From assembly GCA_032717465.1 (NCBI GenBank), contig CM064670.1, positions 12,250,679-12,314,678 on the forward strand: a DNA stretch of 64,000 nucleotides. Reading direction: 5' to 3'. The notes beneath the pieces are model-generated. The model made no database searches, was not told the origin of the DNA, and saw nothing but the letters and a program-made list of their open reading frames with translations. This stretch comes from Coenobita brevimanus (Eukaryota > Arthropoda > Malacostraca > Decapoda > Coenobitidae). Of the stretch, positions 10,378 through 21,699 are shown piece by piece (position 1 is the stretch's first letter; every line of letters begins with the position of its first letter). Position numbers and translations under genes: made by a program.

Positions 10378-12053
10378 CTGACTTCCTCATGGCTGACATT
10401 AAAATTTCTTCAGTTGATGTATTTTCTGCCATCACTGGCCTCAGTACTAACAAGGCATATGGGCCTGATGGGGTCCCTCCTGTTGTTCTCAAGAACTGTG
10501 CTTCTGTGCTTACACCCTGCCTAGGCAAACTCTTTCGCCTTTGTCTGTCAACTTGTACCTTTCCTTCTTGCTGGAAGTTTGCTCTCATTCAGCCAGTCCC
10601 AAAGAAGGGTGACCACTCCCAACCCTCCAACTATCGTCCAATTGCTTTAACGTCCTGTATTTCAAAAGTTTTCGAGTCAATTCTTAATAGAAAAATTTTA
10701 AGGCATCTTTCCTATCACAACCTTCTTTCCGATCGTCAGTACGGATTCCGTCAGGGACGCTCCACTGGCGATCTTCTCACCTACCTTTCAGACTCCTGGT
10801 CATCCTCCTTTCGGGACTTTGGCGAAAGCTTTGCCATTGCTCTTGACATCTCAAAGGCTTTCGATCGAGTCTGGCATAAATCTTTAATTTCCAAACTGCC
10901 CTCCTACGGTTTCTATCCTTCTATCTGTGCCTTCATCGCTAGCTTCCTTTCTGGTCGTTCTATAGCCGCTGTTGTAGACGGCCATCGTTCTTCTCCTCGA
11001 TCTATCAACAGTGGTGTTCCTCAAGGCTCTGTCCTATCACCAAGTCTCTTCCTTTTATTCATCAATGATCTTCTAAGATGTACATCTAACCCTATCCACT
11101 CATACGCTGATTACTCCACCCTTCACCTTTCCATTCGGTTCCCGCAACGCCCATCTCAACAGTTACTTCAACAAACAAGGGATGAGGCTATGGCACACCT
11201 AATGTCTGACTTGGCTTGTATCTCTGACTGGGGTAAAAATAATATGGTTGTTTTTAATGCATCTAAGACTCAGTTCCTACACCTATCAACCCGACAAAAT
11301 CTTCCACAGGTATACCCACTAATGTTTAATAATATTCAGCTTAATCCTGCATCATCCTTGAACATGCTTGGGGTTTCATTTACTCAGGACTTATCTTGGA
11401 AAGATCATATTACATCTCTTGTAAAATCTGCTTCCAAGAGATTGGGTGTGCTAAGCCGACTCCGCTCTTTCTTTACCCCTGCACAATTGTTGACTCTATA
11501 CAGGGGTTTTATCCGCCCCTGTGTGGAGTACAACTCTCATGTGTGGGGAGGCTCCCCACATACAGCTCTTCTCAATAGGGTGGAGTCAAAGGCTTTTCGT
11601 CTCATTAACTCTCCTCCTCTTACTGACTCCCTTCAACCTCTGTCTCTTCGCCGCACTGTTGCATCTTTATCTCTTTTCTATTGCTACTTTAATGGTCACT
11701 GCTCCTCTGAACTGTCTGCTTGCATTCCTCCACCTCTACGACGGGCGCGTAGCACCCGTCTGGCAGCAAACTCTCATCCTTTTTCTGTCCAACTCTCTAA
11801 TGCAAGAGTTAACCGTTACTCCCAGCCTTTCATTTATGCAACAGGTCAGCTCTGGAACTGTCTCCCTCTATCTGTATTTCCTGCTGCCTATGATCTCCAG
11901 TCTTTCAAACGCAGTGTGTCCAGGCATCTCAAAATGATCGGATCTTGAATTTGGCTCTCTGTTGTATTTTGTTTTTCTCTTGGAGGGAACTGTTACTGCG
12001 GGCTCATGGCCTTTGGTTCCTTCTTCCTCGCATTAAAAAAAAAAAAAAAAACA
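10378..12053 (+). mobile_element. LINE-J copy 1, 5'-truncated
   Basis: A non-LTR retrotransposon that begins abruptly at about 10378, where similarity to the longer copy at 50640-53748 starts. It keeps the reverse transcriptase end of the ORF, a 3' UTR with GGGCTCATGGCCTTTGGTTC, and a poly(A) tail at 12034-12051. 5' truncation with an intact poly(A) tail is the normal product of target-primed reverse transcription. In the first 300 bp I count about five differences from the other copy, so the two are young relatives. No clear target-site duplication is visible. Confidence 0.85.
10389..11948 (+). pseudogene. LINE-J reverse transcriptase, catalytically broken
   Basis: A 519-codon open frame that copies LINE RNA into DNA at the target site when functional. 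In order it shows AYGPDGVPP (about residue 23), the NYRPIALTS block (81), QYGFRQGRST (117), ALDISKAFDRVWH (151), SGVPQGSVLSP (208) and the catalytic position SYADYSTL (238). The family motif is F/YADD; copy 2 reads YADD here, so the second aspartate has become Tyr by a single base change (GAC to TAC, 11112-11114). The C-terminal part has the usual RPCVEYNSHVWG block. The first Met is only the first in-frame ATG after truncation, not a natural start. The endonuclease half is missing. Clade is not certain: APE-type, Jockey/CR1 superfamily by motif style. Confidence 0.85.
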
Positions 12054-12211
12054 CGGAAAGTGCTCCCCCTTCCCCCCCATGATGATGATGATGTACATGC
12101 AGTATGGGAGTCGAACGAGCTGCAACTGGTCCACCATAGCACCACACATATCCTGTATATCCTTTTCATCTCCGCCAATTTCCCAGTACTCGGAATTTTC
12201 TGCACTGATTA

Positions 12212-12430
12212 TAGTTTTTTCACCTTAACCTGGCCAAGGTTTGTGTACTATTAAAGTTTATTTCGCGTAGCTAAGTTGCCTAAAAAGATTATGCTGCGGC
12301 TTTACATTCCTTCCATAGCGCTTCTTCTTGACTGGCATCATATTCTTGTGTTTATCTCTTGTTGCAGCTCAGCATTAATTGTGGACAGCTGACATTTTTA
12401 GCCCAAGTTAAAGTAAAAAGAGTGTAGTTG
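12212..12430 (+). mobile_element. MITE-A copy 2
   Basis: The left end is TTTTTTCACCTTAACCTGGCC; the right end is GCCCAAGTTAAAGTAAAAAG, an imperfect reverse complement. Interior landmarks GTAGCTAAGTTGCC, GACTGGCATCATATT and GCAGCTCAGCATTAA match the family. Confidence 0.65.
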
Positions 12431-12745
12431 TCTTCATCTCCCTCGGTCTTCCACATCTTCCTCCATCAAGTCTCTGTCTACAGGTCTCCATAGCCGTCCC
12501 TCCACCTCAGCCTCCGCTTTTCTGTTGATCTCCTTCTCGTCTCCACTCACGTCTTCCTCCACTCCATCCCTCCACCGAAGTCTCCGCCTTCCTCTGGATC
12601 TTTTCTCCATCTCTATTCATGTTTCTCTCTACACCATCTCTCCACCTTAGTCCCTGCCTTCCTCTTTAACTCCTCTCCATCTCCACTCACGCCCGCCCTC
12701 CACTTCATCCCTCCACCTCAGCCTTTGCCTTCCTCTTGATCAACT
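12431..12745 (-). repeat. ~70-bp minisatellite, apparently LINE-derived
   Basis: About 4.5 units of roughly 70 bp, plus strand rich in CTCCACC and CTTCCTCTGGATC. Read on the minus strand, a unit (12551-12620) encodes RGRRRLRWRDGVEED, matching the RGRPRMRWRDGVE segment near the C-terminus of the RTE-like LINE at 28060-28110. The array therefore looks like tandem expansion of a LINE coding segment. Confidence 0.55.
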
Positions 12746-12814
12746 GCCTCGTATTGGTTCCCTCCAGGCTTTCAATATGCTTTCTGCTTCCCCTCTCCAT
12801 TTCAGACGAAAGTA

Positions 12815-13080
12815 CTTATCTATCTGTCTGTCTGTGTATCAGACTATCAGTCTGTCTATCAGACTATCTATATATATCTATCTGTCTGTCTATAAATCTG
12901 TCTATCCATTTATCTATCTATCTGTGTTTCTTCAATCTATCTTATCTCTGTCTGTCTGTCTATAAATCTGTCTATCCACTTATCTATCTATCTGTGTTTC
13001 TGCAGTCTACCTTATCTCTCTATCTGCCTTCTTGTCTATCTGTCTATATGTTTATCTATCTATCTTTAGGTACATAGATA
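12815..13080. repeat. (TATC)/(TGTC)n region with 76-bp duplication
   Basis: Imperfect TATC and TGTC tetranucleotides. A 76-bp segment with TATAAATCTGTCTATCCA and ATCTGTGTTTCTTC is present twice (about 12890-12960 and 12962-13035). Confidence 0.85.
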
Positions 13081-13333
13081 GCTGAATATAGGCTAATCTC
13101 CATGCGTTAAACCTTAATGTTGCCTGGCATACAGTACTCAAGCCCTGTGTCCTAATACGGGTCCTGTGCATTCCATGTCAACTTGCACACATACGGGGAA
13201 AAGAAAAAAAAGGGTGAATATTCCGCACGAACTAGTCTGACACCACAGACGACAGATAATGAAAAACGTCTGACAATATTTGCCGAAGCTGACATCCCGG
13301 CATTCAAGACAATCCCATGATGTATTTCAAACT

Positions 13334-13334
13334 C

Positions 13335-13376
<42 letters not shown>
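13334..13376. repeat. (GAT)n microsatellite
   Basis: About 14 GAT units. The poly-Ile minus-strand frame over it is an artefact. Confidence 0.95.
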
Positions 13377-13557
13377 CAATGTAACCTGACTTACTCATAG
13401 TTTGCCACATCGAAGGCGTAACTAGGATGGTGGAGTGGATTTTTGTTTTTGTGTCTATATCTGTATTAATGCATCTGTGTTAAGGAAATGTTTCTGATCC
13501 GATTTATATCAAAATTGTTGCATACACTGCCTGTGAGTCTGTTAAGAAGAGATTAAA

Positions 13558-13559
<2 letters not shown>

Positions 13560-13590
<31 letters not shown>

Positions 13591-13630
13591 CATTATTATT
13601 ATTATTATTATTATTATCATTATTATAATT
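13560..13630. repeat. (ATT)n microsatellite before SINE1 pair
   Basis: Interrupted ATT tract ending directly at a truncated SINE1 copy. It resembles the (ATT)n tail seen at 168-213. Confidence 0.9.
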
Positions 13631-13631
13631 T

Positions 13632-13738
13632 CACTCTCATCTTAAATGTCGGGACCAACTGCCTAGCCCCGGGCTCCTACGCTCCTCATGGGGCAATATA
13701 GGATTGGATGATGAATGGATGGATGGATTATTATTATT
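13632..13738 (+). mobile_element. SINE1 copy, 5'-truncated
   Basis: Starts at TCACTCTCATCTTAAATGTC inside the SINE body and continues through CCCCGGGCTCCTACGCTCC to a GGATGGATGGATT(ATT)n tail. It has lost the tRNA-like head and directly abuts the next complete copy. Confidence 0.75.
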
Positions 13739-13945
13739 GGCGCCTGGTGGTTTAGTCTGTAATTAAGGGGCTCTAGCTTGACTGAGCCTGTGCAGGTTTC
13801 CATATCCAAGGGGTGGTTGTGGTTTATTGCTCACGTAATGCCATTCAGGATGAGTGGGGCTGGTCACACTCACCTTAAATGTCAGGACCAACTTGCCTAG
13901 CCCCGAGCTCCTATGCTCCTAATGGGTCAACATAGGATTAGATGA
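13739..13945 (+). mobile_element. SINE1 copy, complete head
   Basis: Starts GGCGCCTGGTGGTTTAGT, with the A-box-like TGGTTTAGTC, followed about 45 bp later by the B-box-like GGTTTCCATATCC, then the body ending at GGATTAGATGATGA. These give an internal Pol III promoter of tRNA origin. The source tRNA is not identifiable by eye. Confidence 0.75.
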
Positions 13946-13997
13946 TGATAATGATAATGATGATGATGATGATGATGTGATGATGATGATTATTATA

Positions 13998-14033
<36 letters not shown>

Positions 14034-14035
14034 AT
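13946..14035. repeat. (ATG)n microsatellite at SINE1 tail
   Basis: Interrupted GAT/ATG units running directly from the SINE1 3' end. Confidence 0.9.
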
Positions 14036-14215
14036 CGTCAAAGGTCAAGGTCCCAGCTCAAGGTCAAATTATATGGTGGTAAAGATCACTACTGAACTGC
14101 GGCTGGGATTTCTTTCCAGCTTGGCCTATACCCCATGTGTGTGGATGAGATGAAGGGATTTGATTTTGGTGCAGGTCAATCAGAGGTCAAGGTCACAAAT
14201 CAAGGTCAAAGCTAG
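14036..14215. repeat. AGGTCA-rich repeat
   Basis: Contains GTCAAAGGTCAAGGTC at the left, CTCAAGGTCAAATTA, then AGAGGTCAAGGTCAC and CAAGGTCAAAG at the right. The same kind of AGGTCA/TGACCT spacing occurs at 31440-31940, 55605-55630 and 61080-61660, so it is probably a dispersed repeat. Confidence 0.45.
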
Positions 14216-15060
14216 GGCTAGGAGTCGTTGTGCTCGCTGATAACCTTCTCCAATTGGTATTGTTATTATACAGTATGCACATTAAGATCAATCCTGTTAT
14301 TCATCTTGGGGCATCACCAGCTGTACTGATTACTTAGGGCATCATCAGGCCTTTCCTGTCTGATGCCGTGTTGATCCTGTGTACAGTCCAGGTCAGTAGA
14401 TCCCTCACACGATGGCATTTCGGACACAAGAACCAAGAGTCCAGACATCCTGAGTAATTCTGGTTAGTTGGGCAGGATCTTCCTCCAGTCGCTGTTCTTT
14501 CCCTAACATGACGAAGATTTAAGTCCAGCTGGTGACTGTTATATGAAAGGACAGCGATTTGATGAGTATCTAAGGAGACTCATTCATACTTCGTAACTAT
14601 CATCGAATTTTATGTCGCCACGACTTAGAATCCAAACTGTGGAGGTGACCCAGAATGTGAGCTAAATACAAACAGACTATAGTTTCTCACACCATGTAAG
14701 AAAGCGTAAACGGACCCATGATTTTGAGTAAGTGGCCCAGTTAGGTCAGATAAAAACAAACCGATTGTAATTTCTGACACCACTTGGAGAGAGCGCACAA
14801 GCCTTAATGACGTCGACTTAGCACAACACTCGACACATACACACATCCCAGCAAATCCCTGAGGTACACAGGCGCCACACTTAGTCTTGATTGGAGCATA
14901 ATTAGCACCAGCACTGACACAGACGGATGGCCTCGTTAGCTGCCAGACACGGTATATGGGAGAGGTATCGTGTGTGTGTGGGGAGGGGGGTTGAACGATC
15001 ATTATTAGGAATAACATATTATGAATTGATGCAAGTTATTAAGTACACAGTTGGGCTTGT
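14216..15060. other. No gene recognised
   Basis: A 130-codon minus-strand frame (14625-15017) has no motif I can name. The segment GGCATCATCAGGCCTTTCCTG (14338-14358, less one base at each end of the shared core) resembles ATATCATCAGGCCTTTCTTG at 18252, suggesting another diverged repeat. Confidence 0.4.
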
Positions 15061-15083
15061 CGGATATGGGGGGGGGGGGTGTA

Positions 15084-15131
<48 letters not shown>

Positions 15132-15134
15132 TAC

Positions 15135-15191
<57 letters not shown>

Positions 15192-15202
15192 TGTCTGTCT
15201 AC

Positions 15203-15244
<42 letters not shown>
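15061..15244. repeat. (GT)n compound microsatellite, three blocks
   Basis: A G-run, then three GT blocks separated by CTACTTG and CTGTCTGTCTACTTG. The repeated CTACTT interruption shows that a block was duplicated. The Cys/Val frames are artefacts. Confidence 0.95.
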
Positions 15245-15247
<3 letters not shown>

Positions 15248-15515
15248 TGAAATGTGAAGGAGAACGCATGGTTTGTTGTACATAAGACACTGTACAAAAC
15301 TGTACATATGCGGGATATCCAGACACGTGAGTATGTGATTGGTTTTATTTTTATATGGATAAGTGGCGCAGTCCTGCCTATGAATGGCATGGATAAGAGT
15401 AATGTTGATGGTCCTTCTAAAGTCGCTTCATACCACACTTTTATTTATACAAAGCTAAGTAAACATACCGGTGGCAGGCAAACATTCTCTTAGAGGAGTT
15501 CAACAGTAATGTACA
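15245..15515. other. No gene recognised
   Basis: A 79-codon plus-strand frame (15254-15493) has no recognisable motif. No repeat relation was noticed. Confidence 0.3.
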
Positions 15516-15517
15516 CG

Positions 15518-15519
<2 letters not shown>

Positions 15520-15567
<48 letters not shown>

Positions 15568-15590
15568 GAGAGAGAGAGAGAGAGAGAAGG
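15520..15590. repeat. (CA)n-(GA)n compound microsatellite
   Basis: About 22 CA units, then TGG and 10 GA units. An A-run of about 25 follows at 15716-15741. Confidence 0.95.
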
Positions 15591-15759
15591 TTTATAATCC
15601 TAATAATGCAGTAAAAAACATGTACATTATAGTCAGCGGCACAGCTATCCATCGTCTTCACTACGAAGGGTCGCTTATAGGTTGCATAAAATCAACTGAC
15701 AGCGCCACTCACGCAAAAAAAAAAAAAAAAAAAAAAAAAAAGAAAGAAAGATAGAAAAT

Positions 15760-16229
15760 GGCAAATTAAAAGAAATCGCGGGTCGGCTCAGCGCACCCAA
15801 CAACCGAGAACTGACCTGAGAGCAGACTGAGGCGTAGAAGCGCAATGACACTCATACACGTCACCATCACCACCAGCCATACCATTGACCGTCTCCTGCC
15901 CATCATCTGAGCGGTGGAAGATAGTAAAATATTCATCATCATCATCATCATCATCACCATGCTCTTCATTATCATTGTTATTCTGATCATTTTTATCAGT
16001 TTACTTCCATAACAAATCAATAAAATTAGAGGGAAATGAAATCACATCGTAAATGGTAATACCGTAATAATACTGAGAAAGAGACGGGGGCCATATCTTT
16101 GTTCGGGTTTACGTCTGATCATTGTATGTGGATGAGTTGCTGCAGGAGTGTGTGTGTTTCCTTTCATGTGTAACCCGTCATCAAACAAATTGGAGTAACC
16201 TTAATTAACTTATTCATCTTTTACTGACA
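15760..16229. other. No gene recognised
   Basis: Contains a short (ATC)n at 15934-15956. No coding motif seen in the 84-codon minus-strand frame. Confidence 0.35.
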
Positions 16230-16857
16230 GTGTGTATTATGGCACTGGGAGCTGTGTGAGGTGTTGCTGTGTAAGTTGTGGTATTGCGTGCTGTGTGTGT
16301 GTGGTGTAGCAGTGTATGTTATGACGCTGGGTGCTGTGTGAGGTATTGTAGTGAATATTATGGTATTGGGAGCTGTGTGTGTGGTGATGTCGTGTACATT
16401 ATGGCACTGGGTGCTGTGTGTGAGGTGAAGCAGTGTAAGTTGTGGTACTGAGTTCTGTGTGTGTGTTGTGTTGCAGTGTATATTATGTCACTGGGTGCCG
16501 TGTGTGAGGTGTTGAGGTGTTGCAGCGTAATTGATGGTACGGGGTTCTGTGTGTGAGGGGTGGCAGTGTAAGTTATGGTATTGGGTGTTGTGTGAGAGGT
16601 GTTGCAGTGTAAGCAATGGTATTGGGTGTTGTGTGAGAGGTGTTGCAGTGTAAGCAATGGTATTGGGTGCTGTGTGTGAGGTGTTGCAGTGTAAGTTATC
16701 GTGCTGGGTGTTGTGTGAGAGGTGTTGCAGTGTAAGCAATGGTATTGGGTGCTGTGTGTGAGGTGTGGCAGTGTACGTTGTAGTACTGGGTGCAGTGTGT
16801 GAGGTACTGCAGTGTAAGTAACGGTGTTGGGTGCTGTGTGTGAGGTATCGCAGTGGG
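16230..16857. repeat. ~41-bp minisatellite, about 15 copies
   Basis: Units of 40-44 bp such as GGTATTGGGTGTTGTGTGAG + GGTGTTGCAGTGTAAGC. The most regular copies are at 16575-16760. It continues in degenerate form at 17205-17330, on the other side of a SINE2 copy. The minus-strand 171-codon His/Thr-rich frame is its translation. Confidence 0.9.
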
Positions 16858-17201
16858 AGAGGCGGTGGCTCAATCGGTAGAGAGGTGGCCTACAGTCCTA
16901 CCGGACCCAGGTTGAAATCCCCGCTGAGGCAGGGAACAGTTTAAGGATTTGAATTTCGTTAAATCAGACTTTACTGATCTACCAGAAGACCCGCCGACAT
17001 GTAAAAACACCCCCGCTAATACCAATACACCAGTCCTGTATGAGACAGCCCTAGCATGTATTCAATATGGACGGTGGGTGTTAGCGCCGAAAATGGTGAC
17101 ATGTAGAGGTGTATGGTACGTAGGAGGATTACTGGGCCTTGATAACAGGCTGTGAAGCCTATGCCCAGAGTTGGACACATAAAAAAAAATAATAATAATA
17201 A
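16858..17201 (+). mobile_element. SINE2 copy inserted in a minisatellite
   Basis: A second tRNA-derived SINE family. The head has GGTGGCTCAATCGGTAGAGA-like sequence (A box TGGCTCAATCGG) and the B-box-like GGTTGAAATCC about 40 bp later. The body carries CAGACTTTACTGATCTACC, CAGTCCTGTATGAGACAGCC, GGACGGTGGGTGTTAGCGCC and GCTGTGAAGCCTATGCCCAG. The 3' tail is A9 followed by (AAT)n. It splits the flanking ~41-bp minisatellite, so it inserted after the array existed. Confidence 0.85.
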
Positions 17202-17204
17202 CAT

Positions 17205-17330
17205 GAAGCAGTGTTTGGTGTGGCAGTATCTGGTGTTGCGGTGTTTGGCTGTGACAGTGTGAGATGTGGCAGTGTTAGGTGTGGTGCGATTTGTTAGATG
17301 TGGCTGTATGAGGTGTGACTGCAGAATGTT
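17205..17330. repeat. Minisatellite continuation after SINE2
   Basis: Degenerate GTGTTTGGTGTGGCAGT units similar to the 16230-16857 array. Confidence 0.6.
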
Positions 17331-17413
17331 ACATTTTGTGTGTATCTAGCAATATTTTTAATTGCACACTGCCCTCTTCAACACCCTGTTCTTTGTCTGG
17401 TAACATTCATAGC

Positions 17414-18436
<1,023 letters not shown>

Positions 18437-18617
18437 TTCTTTTACACTAACTTGACCCAGATTTCCGTCCTTTTGCAGCAAATTTCACGTAGCTGAATAA
18501 CAGAATGAGACTATAATTTAGCTCGGCATCCTTGATATAAAACGTCTTTGTGATTAGCACCATATCAAGTGTTAATCTATTGTCACAACTCAGCATTCAA
18601 GACGGAAAGTGAAAAAG
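18437..18617 (+). mobile_element. MITE-A copy 3
   Basis: The left end is TTCTTTTACACTAACTTGAC. Interior CGTCCTTTTGCAGCAAATTT, GTGATTAGCACCATAT and GTTAATCTATTGTCACAACT match the family. The right terminus is truncated after CATTCAAGACGGAAAGTG. Confidence 0.6.
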
Positions 18618-19074
18618 TAGTATAGTGTCACAAGAAACCTCGAAAACACCACCCACTGTAGTATTTATAAGCGACGGCGATTGTACAGCAGTGGAAAATA
18701 GGGCTCGGATAGCGGTAATGATTGGCTATACAGCAAGAATTCCCTAAAGATGAATCAGTCGATGTACATACTCACCAAAAGGAGTATGGAACACGAGGCT
18801 TCGTGTCTGATGAGACTGAAGCTTCAATTTCTCTCTGCCTGCAATTACAAGGGCGACAAAAGTCCATTGCATCCACTCTCCATACTTCTTAGTTATATTT
18901 TGAGGCAACTAAAAAATACTTTTTTTGAAAGAACCCTGCCTTCTCGCTGTGAAGAATATCCATCATAGTGATCGGTGTATCTACACCAGTGAAGTGCAGC
19001 CATAGTTAACTTTTTCTTCGCCAACCTGGTTTAAAATTGTCATTATTTTCCCTGTCTTGAATATTAAGTTTTAA
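18618..19074. other. No gene recognised
   Basis: A 72-codon plus-strand frame (18750-18968) without recognisable motif. Confidence 0.35.
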
Positions 19075-19213
19075 AAATAGCTTAGCACAAGAATATGATT
19101 CTAGTCCCAGAGAAGTGCTATGGATAAGATGTGGAGCCGTAATACTCTTTCTGCCATGGTGCTACGTGAAATAAGGACGGAAATCTGGGCCAAGTTAAAG
19201 TGAAAAGAGTTTC
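19075..19213 (-). mobile_element. MITE-A copy 4, partial
   Basis: On the minus strand it begins CTCTTTTCACTTTAACTTGG, the cleanest terminus of the family, then CAGATTTCCGTCCTTATTTC and the GACTAGAATCATATTCTTGT block. The distal end is missing. Confidence 0.6.
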
Positions 19214-19439
19214 GGCAGGTTCACTGTGATAAATCAGACAAAACTGTTTCCTTTTCAGTAACTAACTGGACCTGTTCTGCGGAGTACTGGCTGAAGTGAT
19301 CTTGAGGACCACCATAAATATGTCATACCAAGCCACGGCCCGTAGTATACAGAAGAAAGTTATGCGCAAACAGAATTGGAGAAGAATAGGTTAGATGTTA
19401 CATGGAGAGAGAGAGAGAGAGAGCATCCAGGATGAGGGG

Positions 19440-19735
19440 AGATACGAAGTTAGGTATGTATAAAATTACTAGTTTCAACAGGCAAAAACGGATGTGGACT
19501 GGTCACATCTTTCGAGCCACAGGTGACGAATGGACAACTGGCATAATGGAGTAACATGACAGAGATGGAGTGAGAAGAAGAGGCAGACAGAGAACAAGAT
19601 GGAGAGATAACATTCGAGATTTCCTTGGGATGGGACTGAACAGACAAACAATCGACAGGTCAGAGTGAAAAGCGATGATAGAGGCCCTTATCTTGCAGTG
19701 GACTGACAGACATGATGATGATGATGATGCAAAAT
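19440..19735 (+). pseudogene. LINE C-terminal fragment with (ATG)n tail
   Basis: The translation of the plus strand contains KRMWTGHIFRATGDEWTTGI, then RRRGRQRTRWRDNIRDFLGM and IEALILQWTDRHDD, with an in-frame TAG between. The RW-x-GH-x-xR, RRRGRPxTRW and xxWT pattern is the C-terminal tail seen in many arthropod LINE ORFs. Reverse transcriptase motifs are absent, so this is a severe 5' truncation. The 3' end passes into (ATG)n (19714-19730). It differs from the RTE-like copies at 25430 and 44875 in this segment, so it represents another LINE lineage. Confidence 0.65.
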
Positions 19736-20302
19736 ACTGGGAGAGAGATCGCTGAGTGGGTGGTGCCCTGAAAGGTCTATCTATCTATCTATATACCTAG
19801 GCTGCTTCCCCCAAGGAAAGGGAGGTAGCCGAGACAGGACGACTCACTCTCCATTTACTCATCCATTCAAACACATTCATTTGCATCTTTGCCCCAAAGG
19901 TACCACGATCTAACGCAAGGCACCATTTTTTTCATAAATGTATCTTCATATTTTCACTTTAAATTTAGAAAAAAAAAAATATTGTTTCCATTGTGAGGTC
20001 GTTTTGGATATGGTCATGGTGTCGGTAACAGTCACGAAATATGTTCTAAACATTACTGAAATCACCGCATTGTGCCTTCCCCAAATGATTTTCGCATTTA
20101 CACCCAGACACAGACTGACCCCATGACCCACAGTCATCGGCACCAGAATGGCCCGGGTAAAAACAATTATGCAGAAAATGTTGGAAGCTAAAATGGCGAG
20201 TGAATGAGTATATGGTCCATTAGGCAGGATATTTAGTGACTCATGTTTTTTGTTTTACCTGTTCATCACTTAATTTAATGGAAAACTGTGTAAATAGAGC
20301 CG

Positions 20303-20339
<37 letters not shown>

Positions 20340-20480
20340 GGATGTTAATACAAAGTTCCTCAAAATGATTGCAATGCCACCTTTACACCGACATACTGTA
20401 CAGGCTTAACGTATGATCCATGTGCATGTGCATACGATAATATTACCAAGAGTGATTTCAAAGGCTTTAGTGGTGACTGA
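19736..20480. other. No gene recognised
   Basis: Contains short (TATC)n at 19780 and (GAT)n at 20304-20338. The short frames overlap on both strands and show no motif. Confidence 0.4.
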
Positions 20481-20695
20481 GGCCCGTATTCTTGTTGGGT
20501 AAGGAGGCTCCTTAGTCCCATTTCCTTAGTGATTTATGTATGGATATGGCTAGTTAATGTATTTTTGTACGTTATTTTTGCAGAATAGGAGAAGATTTAT
20601 ATAACTCACAATAGGAGAGTAAGGTGTAAAAAGCAAAATAAATCTCTTAGGAAAAGGTGCTATGGAGCTTCCTTAATCGACGTGAATAAGGGTCT
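20481..20695. mobile_element. MITE-B copy 1, long inverted repeats
   Basis: A 215-bp element whose first 55 bp or so and last 55 bp or so are imperfect inverted repeats. The left end is GGCCCGTATTCTTGTTGGGT; the right end contains TCCTTAATCGACGTGAATAA. Subterminal TTTCCTTAGTGATTTA is mirrored by AATCTCTTAGGAAAAG. Copies lie at 42341-42563 and 43009-43223. No ORF; a foldback/MITE-type element. Confidence 0.7.
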
Positions 20696-20699
20696 AAAT

Positions 20700-21055
20700 G
20701 GGATAATTTTTCCCGTGACTTACGAATTTCTCAAACGTATTTATTTTTAACCCTTTTATTCCTGCATATGATACGTTGATATTAAAGTGTACATTATTCA
20801 CAGCCAGTTCCATATTACCCCCTTCAAGGTGTAGGGTCCCGAGGCTAGGCCGACGTAATCCACAATTTATAAGGGTAGGCGACTTACTTACGCCCCTAGT
20901 AGCATTAAATAATCGAAAAATCTCAAATCACCTCTGGAAGATCTGAGCCTAATTTTTCACTTGTTCTTGTTTTTCCATCGTGTCCACCCAAGCAGTAGTG
21001 AGAAACAGGGTGGGAAGATGAGGTCGATGAAGAGTGGTACTTAAGAAGCTATTAA
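20700..21055. other. No gene recognised
   Basis: AT-rich sequence without recognised features. Its end (from about 20950) may belong to the LINE 3' fragment that follows. Confidence 0.35.
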
Positions 21056-21059
21056 TGTC

Positions 21060-21320
21060 TTCAGTACTGTGGGGAATGGGGTGGAGAGATATATGAGAGA
21101 GGGAGTGTTTAGCTGAAGGGAAGGCAGCCCAATGGCAGACCACAGAATGCCATTGATACGATTTGTTTGTGGCAACCCCTTACCAAATTAAGGCTTCTGG
21201 CTATAGACAAGAAGGTAGATGGATGGATGTACTGATAGATAGATCGGTATATATACTGTATCTATCTATCTATCTATCTCTATCTCTATCTATCTATCTA
21301 TCTATCTATCTATATACAAG
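21060..21320 (+). mobile_element. RTE-like LINE 3' fragment with (TATC)n
   Basis: GGGGTGGAGAGATATATGAGAG and CGATTTGTTTGTGGCAACCC-type sequence followed by TTAAGGCTTCTGGCTATAGA match the 3' end of the LINE at 25430-28240 (position 28098-28225). After the LINE end come TAGA/GATA and TATC tetranucleotides (21225-21313). Only the last 150 bp or so of the element is present. Confidence 0.65.
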
Positions 21321-21471
21321 CACACACACGCACACACACATACTAAGCCAAATTATTTTATGGTGTTCAGGGAAGACCTGTGGTTGGAAAAGAAAATCAA
21401 CCCCTTTCCTTAGCGTCAACCTGTCCACCAAGTTTGCTTAGAAATGGATGAATACTGTATGAATTATTTCC

Positions 21472-21473
<2 letters not shown>

Positions 21474-21546
<73 letters not shown>

Positions 21547-21602
21547 CAGGTAAAATATAACTTGCTCTTGCTATGCGAACGCGGGTGAAAAAGCAAAAGA
21601 GA

Positions 21603-21645
<43 letters not shown>

Positions 21646-21690
21646 ACTTACTCTTGCTTTGGGAACGCGGAGGAAAAAACACTAGAAACT
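21474..21690. repeat. Tandem ~125-bp duplication containing (CA)n
   Basis: Two (CA)n blocks (21474-21544, 21605-21642) are each followed by a related unique segment: ATAACTTGCTCTTGCTATGC..GAACGCGGGTGAAAAA, then ATAACTTACTCTTGCTTTGG..GAACGCGGAGGAAAAA. Confidence 0.85.
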
Positions 21691-21699
21691 ACGTATGAC

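Noticed and set aside
10389..11948. Host gene for a reverse transcriptase-like protein
   Set aside because: Poly(A) tail, 5' truncation, a close second copy and a mutated YADD show a LINE insertion, not a host gene.
16861..16935. Functional tRNA gene
   Set aside because: A and B boxes are present but no acceptor-stem pairing, and the head continues into a dispersed SINE2 body.
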